A stretch of DNA of 11,828 bases from Eubacterium sp. (lineage in GTDB: Bacteria; Bacillota_A; Clostridia; Lachnospirales; Lachnospiraceae). Shown piece by piece: positions 6,291-11,828 of the stretch. Within the stretch, counting starts at the first letter, position 1, and each line of letters opens with the position of its first letter. The position numbers and the translations under genes were made by a program. The stretch is taken from NCBI GenBank assembly GCA_024687845.1, contig JAILEL010000151.1, positions 1-11,828 on the forward strand, given 5' to 3'. A model generated the notes under the pieces. The model made no database searches. It was given only the letters and a program-made list of their open reading frames with translations, and had not been told where the DNA came from.

Positions 6291-7433
6291 CTAGATCTTA
6301 GCTTTGAATCTTCCGTACTGAAGTCCGGAGATATCTACCGAAGTCTTTCCTTCATCTATAAGCATTGCCATCTGTTCACCAACTGCAGGAGCGATACCAA
6401 ATCCATGTCCTGAGAAAGCACAAGCAACAACTAAACCAGGAACCTCATCTACAAATCCAAGTACCGGAACTCCGTCCTGACATATGTCCAGGTATCCAGC
6501 CCAGGTTCTTACGATCTTTGCATCCGCAAGAGCTGGGAAATACTTCATGATTCCTCTACATATACAAGGAGCTGTTATAGCCGAGTTACTTGGGGAATTA
6601 ACTGGGCCGATATCCTTGTTGTTAAGCTCCATTCCTGACATACCACCGAAGACAAATGATCCGTGATCCGCCTGGTGTCCATAGAAGTCAGCCTCCGCAG
6701 TTCCAAGCATCTGATTGAACATATGTGGCTCAGCTTCTGTTACAAGACATTCACAGAGCTCCTTATGCATTGGAACATCTACACCGATAGTTCCAAGGAT
6801 TGCTCTGGATTCATATCCTGCAGCAACAACTACATATTCACCTTCAAATACACTGTCCTGGGTATAAACCTCTCTAAGTCTTCCCTTAACTTTTCTAAGC
6901 TTTTCAACCTTTGCACCAGTGATGAACCTAACGCCCATCTCTCTTGCCTTCTTATAAAATGCCAAGGTTGTTACCATTGGATTTGCATGTCCATCTGTTG
7001 GACACCAGCTTGCTCCAATAACCTCGTCTGAAAGATAAGGATTGATCTTCTTGATCTCCTCCGCATCGATCATTCTTACATCCAGTCCGCAGGCAACAGC
7101 TCTATCTGTAAGGCCCTGCAGTATCTTCAAATGCTCCGGTGTTTTTCCAAGTCGAAGGTTTCCTTCTTTATGATATTCACAGTCAACTCCAAGCTCTTCC
7201 GAAAGCCCTGGCCAAAGCTCCTTTATTCCGTACATAGCCAGTGGAAGTTCTCTTGGGTCACGTCCTGACTGTCTAACACCACCACCATTTCTTGAGGATC
7301 CTCCATTTCCTATATTGTCACTGCCCTCAAGGACAATTACGCTTTTTCCTCTTTTTCTAAGGTAATAGCTGATGGCACATCCGATGATTCCGCCGCCAAC
7401 AATTACTACGTCAGCTCTATTTTTCGCAACCAT
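6291..7433 (-). CDS. DAO-family FAD-dependent oxidoreductase, catalytic subunit of a multi-subunit amine/amino-acid dehydrogenase
   Basis: The 380-residue protein begins with a Rossmann FAD motif, VVIVGGGIIGCA (9-20; G13, G15, G18). After the first helix comes SSRNGGGVRQSGRDPREL (46-62), the segment characteristic of the HcnC / sarcosine oxidase beta / dye-linked proline dehydrogenase beta group. A C-terminal FSGHGFGIAPAVGE stretch provides the second flavin contact. The length is normal. Known relatives oxidise a C-N bond of glycine, sarcosine, proline, hydroxyproline or opines to an imine and hand electrons to partner subunits. All those partners are encoded immediately upstream here. Its ribosome site GAGGAGG is formed by the last Glu codons of the preceding gene, implying translational coupling. 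The substrate is unresolved. Confidence 0.88.
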   Translation of the reverse strand: MVAKNRADVVIVGGGIIGCAISYYLRKRGKSVIVLEGSDNIGNGGSSRNGGGVRQSGRDPRELPLAMYGIKELWPGLSEELGVDCEYHKEGNLRLGKTPEHLKILQGLTDRAVACGLDVRMIDAEEIKKINPYLSDEVIGASWCPTDGHANPMVTTLAFYKKAREMGVRFITGAKVEKLRKVKGRLREVYTQDSVFEGEYVVVAAGYESRAILGTIGVDVPMHKELCECLVTEAEPHMFNQMLGTAEADFYGHQADHGSFVFGGMSGMELNNKDIGPVNSPSNSAITAPCICRGIMKYFPALADAKIVRTWAGYLDICQDGVPVLGFVDEVPGLVVACAFSGHGFGIAPAVGEQMAMLIDEGKTSVDISGLQYGRFKAKI

Positions 7434-7436
7434 ATG

Positions 7437-7763
7437 CTATTCCTCCTCATTTCCAAATATTCTCATCTCAGTAGGACGCATAGGCGATCTTGCTGTAGCA
7501 GGTTCCAGTTCCGCTGGAGATACTCCAAGCTCCCTTGCTACGATTCCCTTAACGAGCCTTGAACAAGTCTGTCCCTGGCATAGGCCCATTCCAGTTCTTA
7601 GATAACGTCTGATCTCCGTGAGTGTCCACATTCCGTTGTGAACTGCTCTTCTTATCTCACCCTTTGTTATCTCTTCACATCTGCAAATGAGCATGTCGTC
7701 GTCAGGCTGTGGAACATATGCGCCTATATCCTTTGATCTATCCATAACACTGTTCATAAACAT
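7437..7763 (-). CDS. Free-standing BFD-like [2Fe-2S] protein, redox subunit
   Basis: This 108-residue protein is one BFD-like (bacterioferritin-associated ferredoxin type) domain with extra tails. The four ligands are visible as C27-x-C29 (ICRCEE) and C62-x4-C67 (GLCQGQTC), in the order typical of the domain. In HcnB, sarcosine oxidase alpha and NasB-like proteins this domain is usually fused to the large FAD subunit. Here it is a separate polypeptide, as in the delta subunit of some archaeal dye-linked proline dehydrogenases. It most likely carries electrons from the DAO-type subunit to the FAD/4Fe-4S subunit. The ATG at 7763 is preferred over one two codons later because GGAGGG lies five bases before it. 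The gene is followed by the DAO gene after a three-base gap. Confidence 0.85.
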   Translation of the reverse strand: MFMNSVMDRSKDIGAYVPQPDDDMLICRCEEITKGEIRRAVHNGMWTLTEIRRYLRTGMGLCQGQTCSRLVKGIVARELGVSPAELEPATARSPMRPTEMRIFGNEEE

Positions 7764-7783
7764 CTCTCCCTCCTATCCCTAAA

Positions 7784-9361
7784 CTAGATACTCTTAAAGA
7801 ATCTAGCCTTCATCGCATATTCTTTCGGAACTCTCATAGTAAGAAGATTTGTATTATCAAATGCCTTCACGCTCTTTACTGATACAACCTCTGCATCACA
7901 TAACTTCTCACCACTTCTTGAAAGTCCATATCCCTTGTCACCAACTTCTGGTAATGGAAGGAACTCATATGGAAGAGTTATAGTTGCGCTTCCATCTCCA
8001 CAGTCCTCATCAACTAAGAAAATGGCCTGACCAGAACAACTTGCTACGCACATTCCACAGTTGATACATTCGCTGCCTTCCTTAACAAATGGCAGATATG
8101 TGATGTTGTCTCCTGTAGAGATACAACCCTTTGGACAAGCGTCCTGACAAGGATTACAAGGAATGTTCTGCGTACATTCAATTACTGGATGAACTCCCGA
8201 CTTATGTACCACTCCTGGAAATCTTTCGATCTCATCATCTGCAACGAATCCCTCTTTCAAAAGGTTCATGGAAATATCGATTCCTTCATTGGTCTTCTCG
8301 ATAAGCTTTCCTCTATTCTTAGGTGCGAACATACCCTGTCTCAGACTATCCAGATCTGCTTCAAAGACCTTAAGTTCTGCTATCTTTTCCTCTTCTGTAA
8401 TATATCCAAGATATTCAGATACACATACACCAGCCATCTTTCCTTCGATCATGGCTGATGACGCTTCCTCTATTCCTGATACATCACCTACTGCGAAGAT
8501 ACCTGACACACTGGTCTCACCATATTCATCAACCAGTGGAACCTGTCCGCCGCGCTTAGGATTATCTTCCATAGCACATCCTGACATCTTTAGGAGCTGT
8601 GACATTGGAGATAGCCCAACTGCCATACACACTGTATCGACTTCAAATGTCTTCTCTGTTCCGGCTATTGGAGCAAAATGCTCATCAACCTGATTTATTG
8701 TTACGCCAGTAACATGGTCCTCACCCTGCACTTCCTTAATAGTATGTGATAAGTAGAATGGAACGCCTGTTCTTGCAACCTTTGCTGCGTGAACACCGTA
8801 TCCACCAACTCTTGGAGCTGCATCTACGATTGCAACAACTTCACATCCTGCCTGAAGTAACTGGAATGAAACTACAAGTCCTACATTTCCAGATCCAAGC
8901 ATCAGGATCTTCTTTCCTGGCTGTATTCCGTGAAGATTCATCATTGTCTGAGCTGCACCAGCTCCGATAACTCCAGGAAGTGTCCATCCTGGAAATGTAA
9001 CCATATTTTCTGAAGCTCCAGTTGCTATGATCACTGTGTCACCCTTATAGTGATGAATCTGATCATTGATTCTTACATTTACTTCCTTATCTGCGTAGAG
9101 GCCAACTACTGTAGCATTTAGCACTACCTCTACTCCAAGTTCGTCTGCTTCTTTCAGAAGCTCTTCGCCTATTCTGAAACCTCTTATTTTTGCATGATGT
9201 TCTTTAGAACCAAAGAACTTATGTATCTGTTTAAATAGCTGGCCGCCTGGTTTTTCATTTTCATCAAATACGACTACCTTAAGTCCTCTCTTGGCCGCTT
9301 CGATTGCTGCTGAAAGTCCTGAAGGGCCGGCACCAACAATTATTACTTCGTATCTCTTCAT
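7784..9361 (-). CDS. NAD(P)/FAD oxidoreductase fused to a two-cluster 4Fe-4S domain (HcnB-type subunit)
   Basis: Residues 1-330 are a two-dinucleotide disulfide-reductase-like module: FAD motif VGAGPSG (9-15), ATG loop (113-115), second Rossmann motif LGSGNVG (155-161) and the FAD-closing FAVGD (289-293). Residues about 390-450 hold a ferredoxin-type domain. The first set of cysteines is C396, C402, C405, C409 followed by Pro, plus an extra C413; the second is C432-x2-C435-x2-C438-x3-C442. Two [4Fe-4S] clusters are likely. The C-terminal 70 residues are unassigned. HcnB, opine oxidase A and sarcosine oxidase alpha subunits share the flavin part but usually end in a BFD domain. Here BFD is a separate gene and a low-potential ferredoxin domain takes its place. 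It probably passes electrons to or from NAD(P) or ferredoxin. The spacing of the first motif is non-standard. Confidence 0.87.
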   Translation of the reverse strand: MKRYEVIIVGAGPSGLSAAIEAAKRGLKVVVFDENEKPGGQLFKQIHKFFGSKEHHAKIRGFRIGEELLKEADELGVEVVLNATVVGLYADKEVNVRINDQIHHYKGDTVIIATGASENMVTFPGWTLPGVIGAGAAQTMMNLHGIQPGKKILMLGSGNVGLVVSFQLLQAGCEVVAIVDAAPRVGGYGVHAAKVARTGVPFYLSHTIKEVQGEDHVTGVTINQVDEHFAPIAGTEKTFEVDTVCMAVGLSPMSQLLKMSGCAMEDNPKRGGQVPLVDEYGETSVSGIFAVGDVSGIEEASSAMIEGKMAGVCVSEYLGYITEEEKIAELKVFEADLDSLRQGMFAPKNRGKLIEKTNEGIDISMNLLKEGFVADDEIERFPGVVHKSGVHPVIECTQNIPCNPCQDACPKGCISTGDNITYLPFVKEGSECINCGMCVASCSGQAIFLVDEDCGDGSATITLPYEFLPLPEVGDKGYGLSRSGEKLCDAEVVSVKSVKAFDNTNLLTMRVPKEYAMKARFFKSI

Positions 9362-9376
9362 AACTCGTCTACCTTC

Positions 9377-9691
9377 CTACACGCCTACTGCTTCGACTCC
9401 ATCCTGTGTTCTTACATCCATTCCTTCCTTCAGTGGAGTAACGCAAGTTCTGACATTTGGCTTACCATCTACAACCATTACACAGTCGGTACATCTTCCT
9501 ATCGCACAGAAGATTCCACGAGGCTTATGTTCCTTCTTTGTAAATCTGTGTATCATGACTCCGTTTGCCTTAAGAGCTATCGCAATAGGTTCATCTTCAT
9601 ATCCCTTCATAGGCTTTCCATCAAATGTGAATTCGACTTCTCTTCCTTTTTCTGTTGTTCCAAGTATTGGATGTTCTGAAATCCTGCCCAT
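9377..9691 (-). CDS. Small [2Fe-2S] ferredoxin-like subunit (HcnA / sarcosine oxidase alpha N-terminal type)
   Basis: This 104-residue protein matches the HcnA-like domain. A beta-rich start contains TFDGKPMKGYEDEPIAIAL (22-40, the family's 'FDG-x-x-hxAxxGExIAxAL' pattern). The cysteine ligands follow as C62-x4-C67-x2-C70 (FCAIGRCTDC) and C83 (NVRTC), giving the plant-type [2Fe-2S] order. In bacterial hydrogen cyanide synthase, opine oxidase and hydroxyproline dehydrogenase systems this is the smallest subunit. GGAGG lies seven bases before the ATG. It is the second gene of the operon, 12 bases after the Rid gene and 15 bases before the large FAD subunit. Production of cyanide itself is not implied; the homologous enzymes act on several amino acids. 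Confidence 0.87.
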   Translation of the reverse strand: MGRISEHPILGTTEKGREVEFTFDGKPMKGYEDEPIAIALKANGVMIHRFTKKEHKPRGIFCAIGRCTDCVMVVDGKPNVRTCVTPLKEGMDVRTQDGVEAVGV

Positions 9692-9703
9692 CTCGATACC
9701 TCC

Positions 9704-10096
9704 TTATTCTGAAAGCATTGCTTCCATTTCTATTTCAACAAACTGTGTAGGTCTGTTTAATCTTGTTATCTCAACCATTGTGTTAAGTGGCTTGATATCA
9801 TGGAAAAATTCCGAATACGCTTCGCAGATCTTAGCGCCCTGAGTAATGTCTGTTGTGTATATAAATACTGAAAAGACATCTTCTGCTGTGGCTCCTGCCT
9901 GCTCCAGTAACTTGATCTGCTTATCTAATACATACTTGGTCTGCTCGTATGCATCCTCACCATAAACAATTCCATCAGGCTGAACTGATGTAGTTCCACC
10001 AATCTTTATATATGGACCAATCTTCACCATTCTTGAGTAACCAACCTTTTCTTCAAGTGGTGCTCCAGAGCTGTAATTTGTTCTCTCTAATTTCAT
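9704..10096 (-). CDS. Rid-family protein (YjgF/YER057c/UK114), Arg-lacking subgroup
   Basis: The 130-residue product has the normal length and pattern of the trimeric Rid family (GYSRMVKIGPYIKIGGTT, DAYEQT, VFIYTTDI, VEIEMEAM). The ATG at 10094-10096 is preferred over a GTG four codons upstream, because that GTG lies within the ribosome site AGGTGGAAAGG. RidA enzymes hydrolyse reactive imines and enamines through a conserved arginine in a P-x-R-x-x-VE context. Here the matching stretch reads KPLNTMVEI (by-eye alignment), so Asn replaces Arg. Subgroups without this Arg exist and their activity is mostly unknown. Being first in an operon for an imine-generating dehydrogenase, it probably binds or processes the imine product, but not by the standard RidA mechanism. 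Confidence 0.87.
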   Translation of the reverse strand: MKLERTNYSSGAPLEEKVGYSRMVKIGPYIKIGGTTSVQPDGIVYGEDAYEQTKYVLDKQIKLLEQAGATAEDVFSVFIYTTDITQGAKICEAYSEFFHDIKPLNTMVEITRLNRPTQFVEIEMEAMLSE

Positions 10097-10117
10097 AATC
10101 CTTTCCACCTTTCTTCC

Positions 10118-10153
10118 TTATTCTTTCATCTCATTTTTCATCTCATTTCTCAT
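10118..10153 (-). CDS. Possible 11-residue leader peptide MRNEMKNEMKE
   Basis: A short frame on the minus strand runs from ATG (10153) to TAA (10118), ending 22 bases before the Rid gene start and just before its ribosome site. It is encoded mainly by the 12-bp tandem repeat. No clear ribosome site precedes it, so translation is uncertain. If translated it could couple to Rid gene initiation. It may equally be a chance frame in purine-rich leader sequence. Confidence 0.15.
   Translation of the reverse strand: MRNEMKNEMKE
10124..10147. repeat. Perfect 12-bp tandem duplication in the operon leader
   Basis: TTTCATCTCATT occurs twice head to tail (10124-10135 and 10136-10147), followed by a partial third copy (TCTCATC). 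On the transcribed strand it reads AATGAGATGAAA. It lies between the leader terminator and the Rid ribosome site. Slipped-strand change in copy number would alter leader length by 12 bases. Confidence 0.7.
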
Positions 10154-10188
10154 CGAAGTACGTTGCCGCTTTCGATTTTTACAAAAGC

Positions 10189-10219
10189 AAAAAGGCGTCC
10201 ACAAATGTATGTGAACGCC
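10189..10219 (-). terminator. Leader terminator (candidate attenuator) before the redox operon
   Basis: On the minus strand GGCGTTCACA (10219-10210) and TGTGGACGCC (10203-10194) form a 10-bp stem with one mismatch and a six-base loop, then five T. It lies about 30-60 bases after the predicted transcription start (10250 or so) and about 95 bases before the Rid ATG. No other minus-strand gene lies upstream, so it must act on the operon's own leader. A leader stretch GCAAAACGG (10230-10222) can pair with CCTTTTTGC in the 3' arm and T run, either extending the terminator or competing with it. Confidence 0.7.
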
Positions 10220-10255
10220 CTTGTCCGTTTTGCAAGATGTTTTCGATGTATTATC

Positions 10256-10284
10256 TTTATACCACGGTGATTTTGATTTGTAAA
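10256..10284 (-). promoter_or_regulatory. Sigma-A promoter of the redox operon
   Basis: On the minus strand TTTACA (10284-10279) and TATAAA (10261-10256) are spaced by 17 bases. Each differs from consensus at one position. It points toward the Rid gene, with a leader of about 150 bases. The -35 falls inside the left arm of an inverted repeat (10278-10312), so a bound regulator would contact it directly. Confidence 0.7.
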
Positions 10285-10323
10285 ACAGAAAAGTGATTTA
10301 TCTGTTAAACAAAAAAGTTTAAC
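10278..10323. promoter_or_regulatory. Candidate LysR-type operator: overlapping inverted repeats
   Basis: TTGTAAAACAG (10278-10288) and CTGTTAAACAA (10302-10312) are inverted copies matching at 9 of 11 positions across a 13-base spacer. The right arm shares a second, perfect dyad, GTTAAAC (10304-10310) with GTTTAAC (10317-10323). Three related half-sites thus line up upstream of and across the operon -35, the usual layout of recognition and activation sites for LysR regulators. They sit between the two divergent promoters. Confidence 0.5.
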
Positions 10324-10331
10324 TGCAGGGT

Positions 10332-10360
10332 TTGACATTTGAGAATGATTACTGTAATAT
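10332..10360 (+). promoter_or_regulatory. Strong sigma-A promoter toward the LysR gene
   Basis: A perfect TTGACA (10332-10337), a 17-base spacer and TAATAT (10355-10360) predict a start near 10368. A strong terminator hairpin begins only about 11 bases later, so most transcripts may end near 10407 as RNAs of about 40 bases. No other convincing promoter is seen between that hairpin and the LysR ATG. Confidence 0.75.
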
Positions 10361-10378
10361 ATGTTCTAGAGATGCAAA

Positions 10379-10407
10379 GGCGCACGTTATAAACGTGCGC
10401 CTTTTTT
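10379..10407 (+). terminator. Intrinsic terminator between the LysR promoter and gene
   Basis: GGCGCACGTT (10379-10388) and AACGTGCGCC (10392-10401) form a perfect 10-bp GC-rich stem with a three-base loop, followed by six T (10402-10407). It is a near-ideal plus-strand terminator. No gene ends here; the only visible plus-strand promoter is immediately upstream. It is either an attenuator of LysR expression or the end of a very short RNA. Confidence 0.85.
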
Positions 10408-10453
10408 CGTCTTAAAAAAGCAAATAACCTCAGATAGTTTTAGGAGGTCCACT

Positions 10454-11353
10454 ATGAATCAGAGACAATTAAAATATTTTCTTGAAGTATATTCACTGAG
10501 CAGCATTACCCTCGCTGCTCAGAATCTATATATATCCCCTCAGGGACTCAGCAAGACCATATCTTCACTGGAAACAGAACTGGGAGTACAGCTCTTCATT
10601 CATAAGCATAACCAGATTCAGCCAACCAGTGAAGCAGCCCGTCTTGCCATACATGCACAGCATATAATAAATGAATATGACGTAATATCTAACCAGCTAT
10701 TTAAAGACAATACTACGATCAAGAATCTACCAATATTCTGTTCATATGATGTTCCTCAGCTGATTCCCGCGTCATTTTTTCACGAGTTTAATACAGAGTT
10801 TCCTGAGATTCGCTTGGATATAAAGGAGTATCCTGATGATTACACAATAAAAAAAGTGGAGAACAACAAAGTGGAGCTCGCCATCTTACCTGGCCCTTTC
10901 AAACCTCACACTATTGAATATTCCCACTTATGCACAGAACAGTTCTGTCTTGTTGTAAATAAGGATCATCCTCTTGCTAAGTATGATTCTATTCCATTTT
11001 CAAAAATAGCCGGTGAATCTGTGGTAATAAAGGATTCTTTATCATACACCAGTCTTCACCAGCTGTTCAGCTATTTTGATTCGGATCAGGCTCCAAATAT
11101 CATTCTTGAAACGTCTGATGTCCACCTTATACACCAGATGGCCGAGAATAACTACGCCCTTGGAATAAGCCTTATGTACCTGGCTAAAAAGATAAGATCT
11201 GATAAGATAAAGGTTCTTACCTTTGAAGAAGATCTCCTAGTCAAGAACCTATACTTAGTTTCTAACAAGAATAACGTACTCAGCAACGAAGCTCAGTTAT
11301 TCAAGAAGGCTCTTACTGATTTCTTTAACTCAAAAGAAAAGGAAAACTCGTAA
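10454..11353 (+). CDS. LysR-family transcriptional regulator of the divergent redox operon
   Basis: The 299-residue protein has the standard LysR length. Its winged helix-turn-helix spans residues 1-60 (LKYFLEVYSLSSITLAAQNLYISPQGLSKTISSLETELGVQLF), with the family's A-x-x-L-x-x-S-Q-x-x-x-S-x-x-I-x-x-LE pattern present, apart from Pro for Ser before Gln and a Gly after it. A linker helix follows to about 90, then a two-lobed effector-binding domain to the end. AGGAGG lies seven bases before the ATG. It is transcribed away from the operon, the classic arrangement for a LysR regulator controlling its neighbour, so the co-inducer is probably the operon's substrate or product. No convincing terminator follows; an insertion sequence starts about 30 bases downstream. 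Confidence 0.92.
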   Translation: MNQRQLKYFLEVYSLSSITLAAQNLYISPQGLSKTISSLETELGVQLFIHKHNQIQPTSEAARLAIHAQHIINEYDVISNQLFKDNTTIKNLPIFCSYDVPQLIPASFFHEFNTEFPEIRLDIKEYPDDYTIKKVENNKVELAILPGPFKPHTIEYSHLCTEQFCLVVNKDHPLAKYDSIPFSKIAGESVVIKDSLSYTSLHQLFSYFDSDQAPNIILETSDVHLIHQMAENNYALGISLMYLAKKIRSDKIKVLTFEEDLLVKNLYLVSNKNNVLSNEAQLFKKALTDFFNSKEKENS

Positions 11354-11442
11354 CTAACCTATTATTGGATAGGCTACAATAAACTGGACAGGTTTTTTAA
11401 GGTCATATAATATAAAAGTAACAGATAAAGGAGTAAATTATT

Positions 11443-11738
11443 ATGACTAAAAAAAACAAAGAAGAAGGCCAAGAAAATATACAGAGGCATTTAAACAGCA
11501 GCTGGTAGATTTATACCACGCCGGAAAACGCAGATGTGACATTTGCAGAGAATATGATATTTCCACTTCCCTGTTTGATAAATGGGTAAAACAAGCCGAT
11601 AATTCCGGTTCTTTCCATGAAAAGGATAACAGAACCCCGGAACAGGAAGAACTTATAAAGCTTCGCAAAGAAAACCAGCAGTTAAAGATTGAGAATGATA
11701 TTTTAAAACAAGCGGCGCTGATCTTAGGACGAAAGTAA
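11443..11738 (+). pseudogene. IS3-family orfA (helix-turn-helix subunit), start out of frame at an A8 tract
   Basis: The ATG at 11443 has a GGAG site but its frame stops after 21 codons. The real OrfA sequence lies in another frame from about 11454 to a TAA at 11736-11738. It reads RRRPRKYTEAFKQQ, then a helix-turn-helix (GKRRCDICREYDISTSLFDKW) and a leucine-zipper-like coiled coil ending ENDILKQAALILGRK, all typical of IS3 OrfA. The frames meet in a run of eight A (11449-11456). One more A would join the ATG to the OrfA frame. Either the gene is broken by a one-base deletion, the tract is misread, or slippage on the A run restores the protein. Confidence 0.75.
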
Positions 11739-11740
11739 AT

Positions 11741-11828
11741 GTGATAAAAGCAAATGCTCACAAATACTCAGTATCAGCAATGTGCCGCGTCCTACAGGTA
11801 AATAGAAGTACTTATTATTATGAGGCAA
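11741..11828 (+). CDS. IS3-family orfB transposase (DDE), N-terminal fragment cut by window end
   Basis: A GTG at 11741 opens a frame reading VIKANAHKYSVSAMCRVLQV then NRSTYYYEA to the window edge. This matches the start of IS3-family OrfB, whose N-terminal helix-turn-helix (the HTH_21-like region, 'VSxMCRxLxVxRSxYY') precedes the DDE catalytic core. The frame is -1 relative to orfA and begins two bases after the orfA stop, so a fused OrfAB could arise by -1 frameshifting. No obvious slippery heptamer is seen at the junction. The catalytic part lies outside the window. Confidence 0.75.
   Translation, partial: MIKANAHKYSVSAMCRVLQVNRSTYYYEA

Larger units (their letters stand above)
11385..11828 (+). 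mobile_element. IS3-family insertion sequence, left part (cut by window end)
   Basis: Two overlapping-type transposase frames, orfA and orfB, in the IS3 family order begin at 11443 and 11741. The left end is probably near TGGACAGG (11385), since IS3 elements start with TG and this sequence is close to the typical distance from orfA; the exact end and the target duplication cannot be fixed without the right end. A TATAAT-like sequence (about 11406-11411) and GGAG before the orfA ATG would drive expression. The element sits directly behind the LysR gene, where that gene's terminator would be expected. Confidence 0.75.

Noticed and set aside
9377..9691. Hydrogen cyanide synthase (hcnABC) as the function of the redox genes
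   Set aside because: The subunits are homologous in type, but the same family includes opine, sarcosine, proline and hydroxyproline dehydrogenases; the 4Fe-4S domain, separate BFD and operon partners point away from cyanide production.
10189..10260. Known riboswitch (glycine, guanidine, preQ1 classes considered) in the operon leader
   Set aside because: None of the conserved core motifs of these classes is visible in the roughly 60 bases between the predicted start and the terminator.
10150..10338. Minus-strand 62-codon open frame in the LysR/Rid intergenic region
   Set aside because: It runs through the operon promoter, the operator dyads and the leader terminator, so it would begin upstream of the transcription start; it has no ribosome site.
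11447..11761. Minus-strand 104-codon open frame at the right end
   Set aside because: It is the reverse complement of the IS3 orfA reading frame, which is clearly recognisable on the plus strand.

Overview
The window looks like a chromosomal segment of an anaerobic Firmicute of class Clostridia, most likely a Lachnospiraceae-type gut bacterium. This is inferred from the AT-rich sequence, strong AGGAGG ribosome sites, consensus sigma-A promoters, oxygen-sensitive iron-sulfur redox proteins, and an ECF sigma/anti-sigma pair of a style common in that family. No rRNA, tRNA or CRISPR array was found.

Left part (1-3033): a left-truncated acidic protein of unknown function; a decayed stretch that on the minus strand still shows a ribosome site and the start of a phage tail-type protein; an ECF sigma factor with a co-encoded membrane anti-sigma protein (minus strand) and its terminator; and a small minus-strand unit holding a MerR-type regulator cut down to its DNA-binding domain, plus an unrecognised 101-residue protein. 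The MerR unit has a textbook MerR promoter with a 19-bp spacer and an operator dyad between -35 and -10.

Centre (3105-10284, minus strand): one eight-gene operon. In transcription order it encodes a Rid-family protein, a small 2Fe-2S protein (HcnA type), an FAD/NAD oxidoreductase with a C-terminal two-cluster 4Fe-4S domain (HcnB type), a free-standing BFD-like 2Fe-2S protein, a DAO-family FAD oxidoreductase (HcnC or sarcosine/proline dehydrogenase beta type), a PII signalling protein, an APC amino-acid permease, and an ornithine cyclodeaminase/mu-crystallin family protein. An intrinsic terminator follows. The inferred logic: the permease imports an amino acid, amine or opine-like compound; the four redox subunits oxidise it to an imine and pass electrons through flavins and Fe-S clusters; the Rid protein and the cyclodeaminase-family protein handle the imine; PII ties uptake or catabolism to energy and nitrogen status. 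The substrate cannot be read from sequence. A PII protein placed next to an APC permease inside a redox operon is the most interesting arrangement here.

Right part (10097-11828): a divergent LysR regulator gene shares a 357-bp control region with the operon. Each of the two divergent promoters is followed, before its first gene, by a strong intrinsic terminator hairpin, so both arms look attenuated or produce short RNAs. Inverted repeats suited to LysR binding overlap the operon's -35. About 30 bp after the LysR gene an IS3-family element begins; its orfA start is out of frame because of an A8 tract, and its orfB runs off the window edge.
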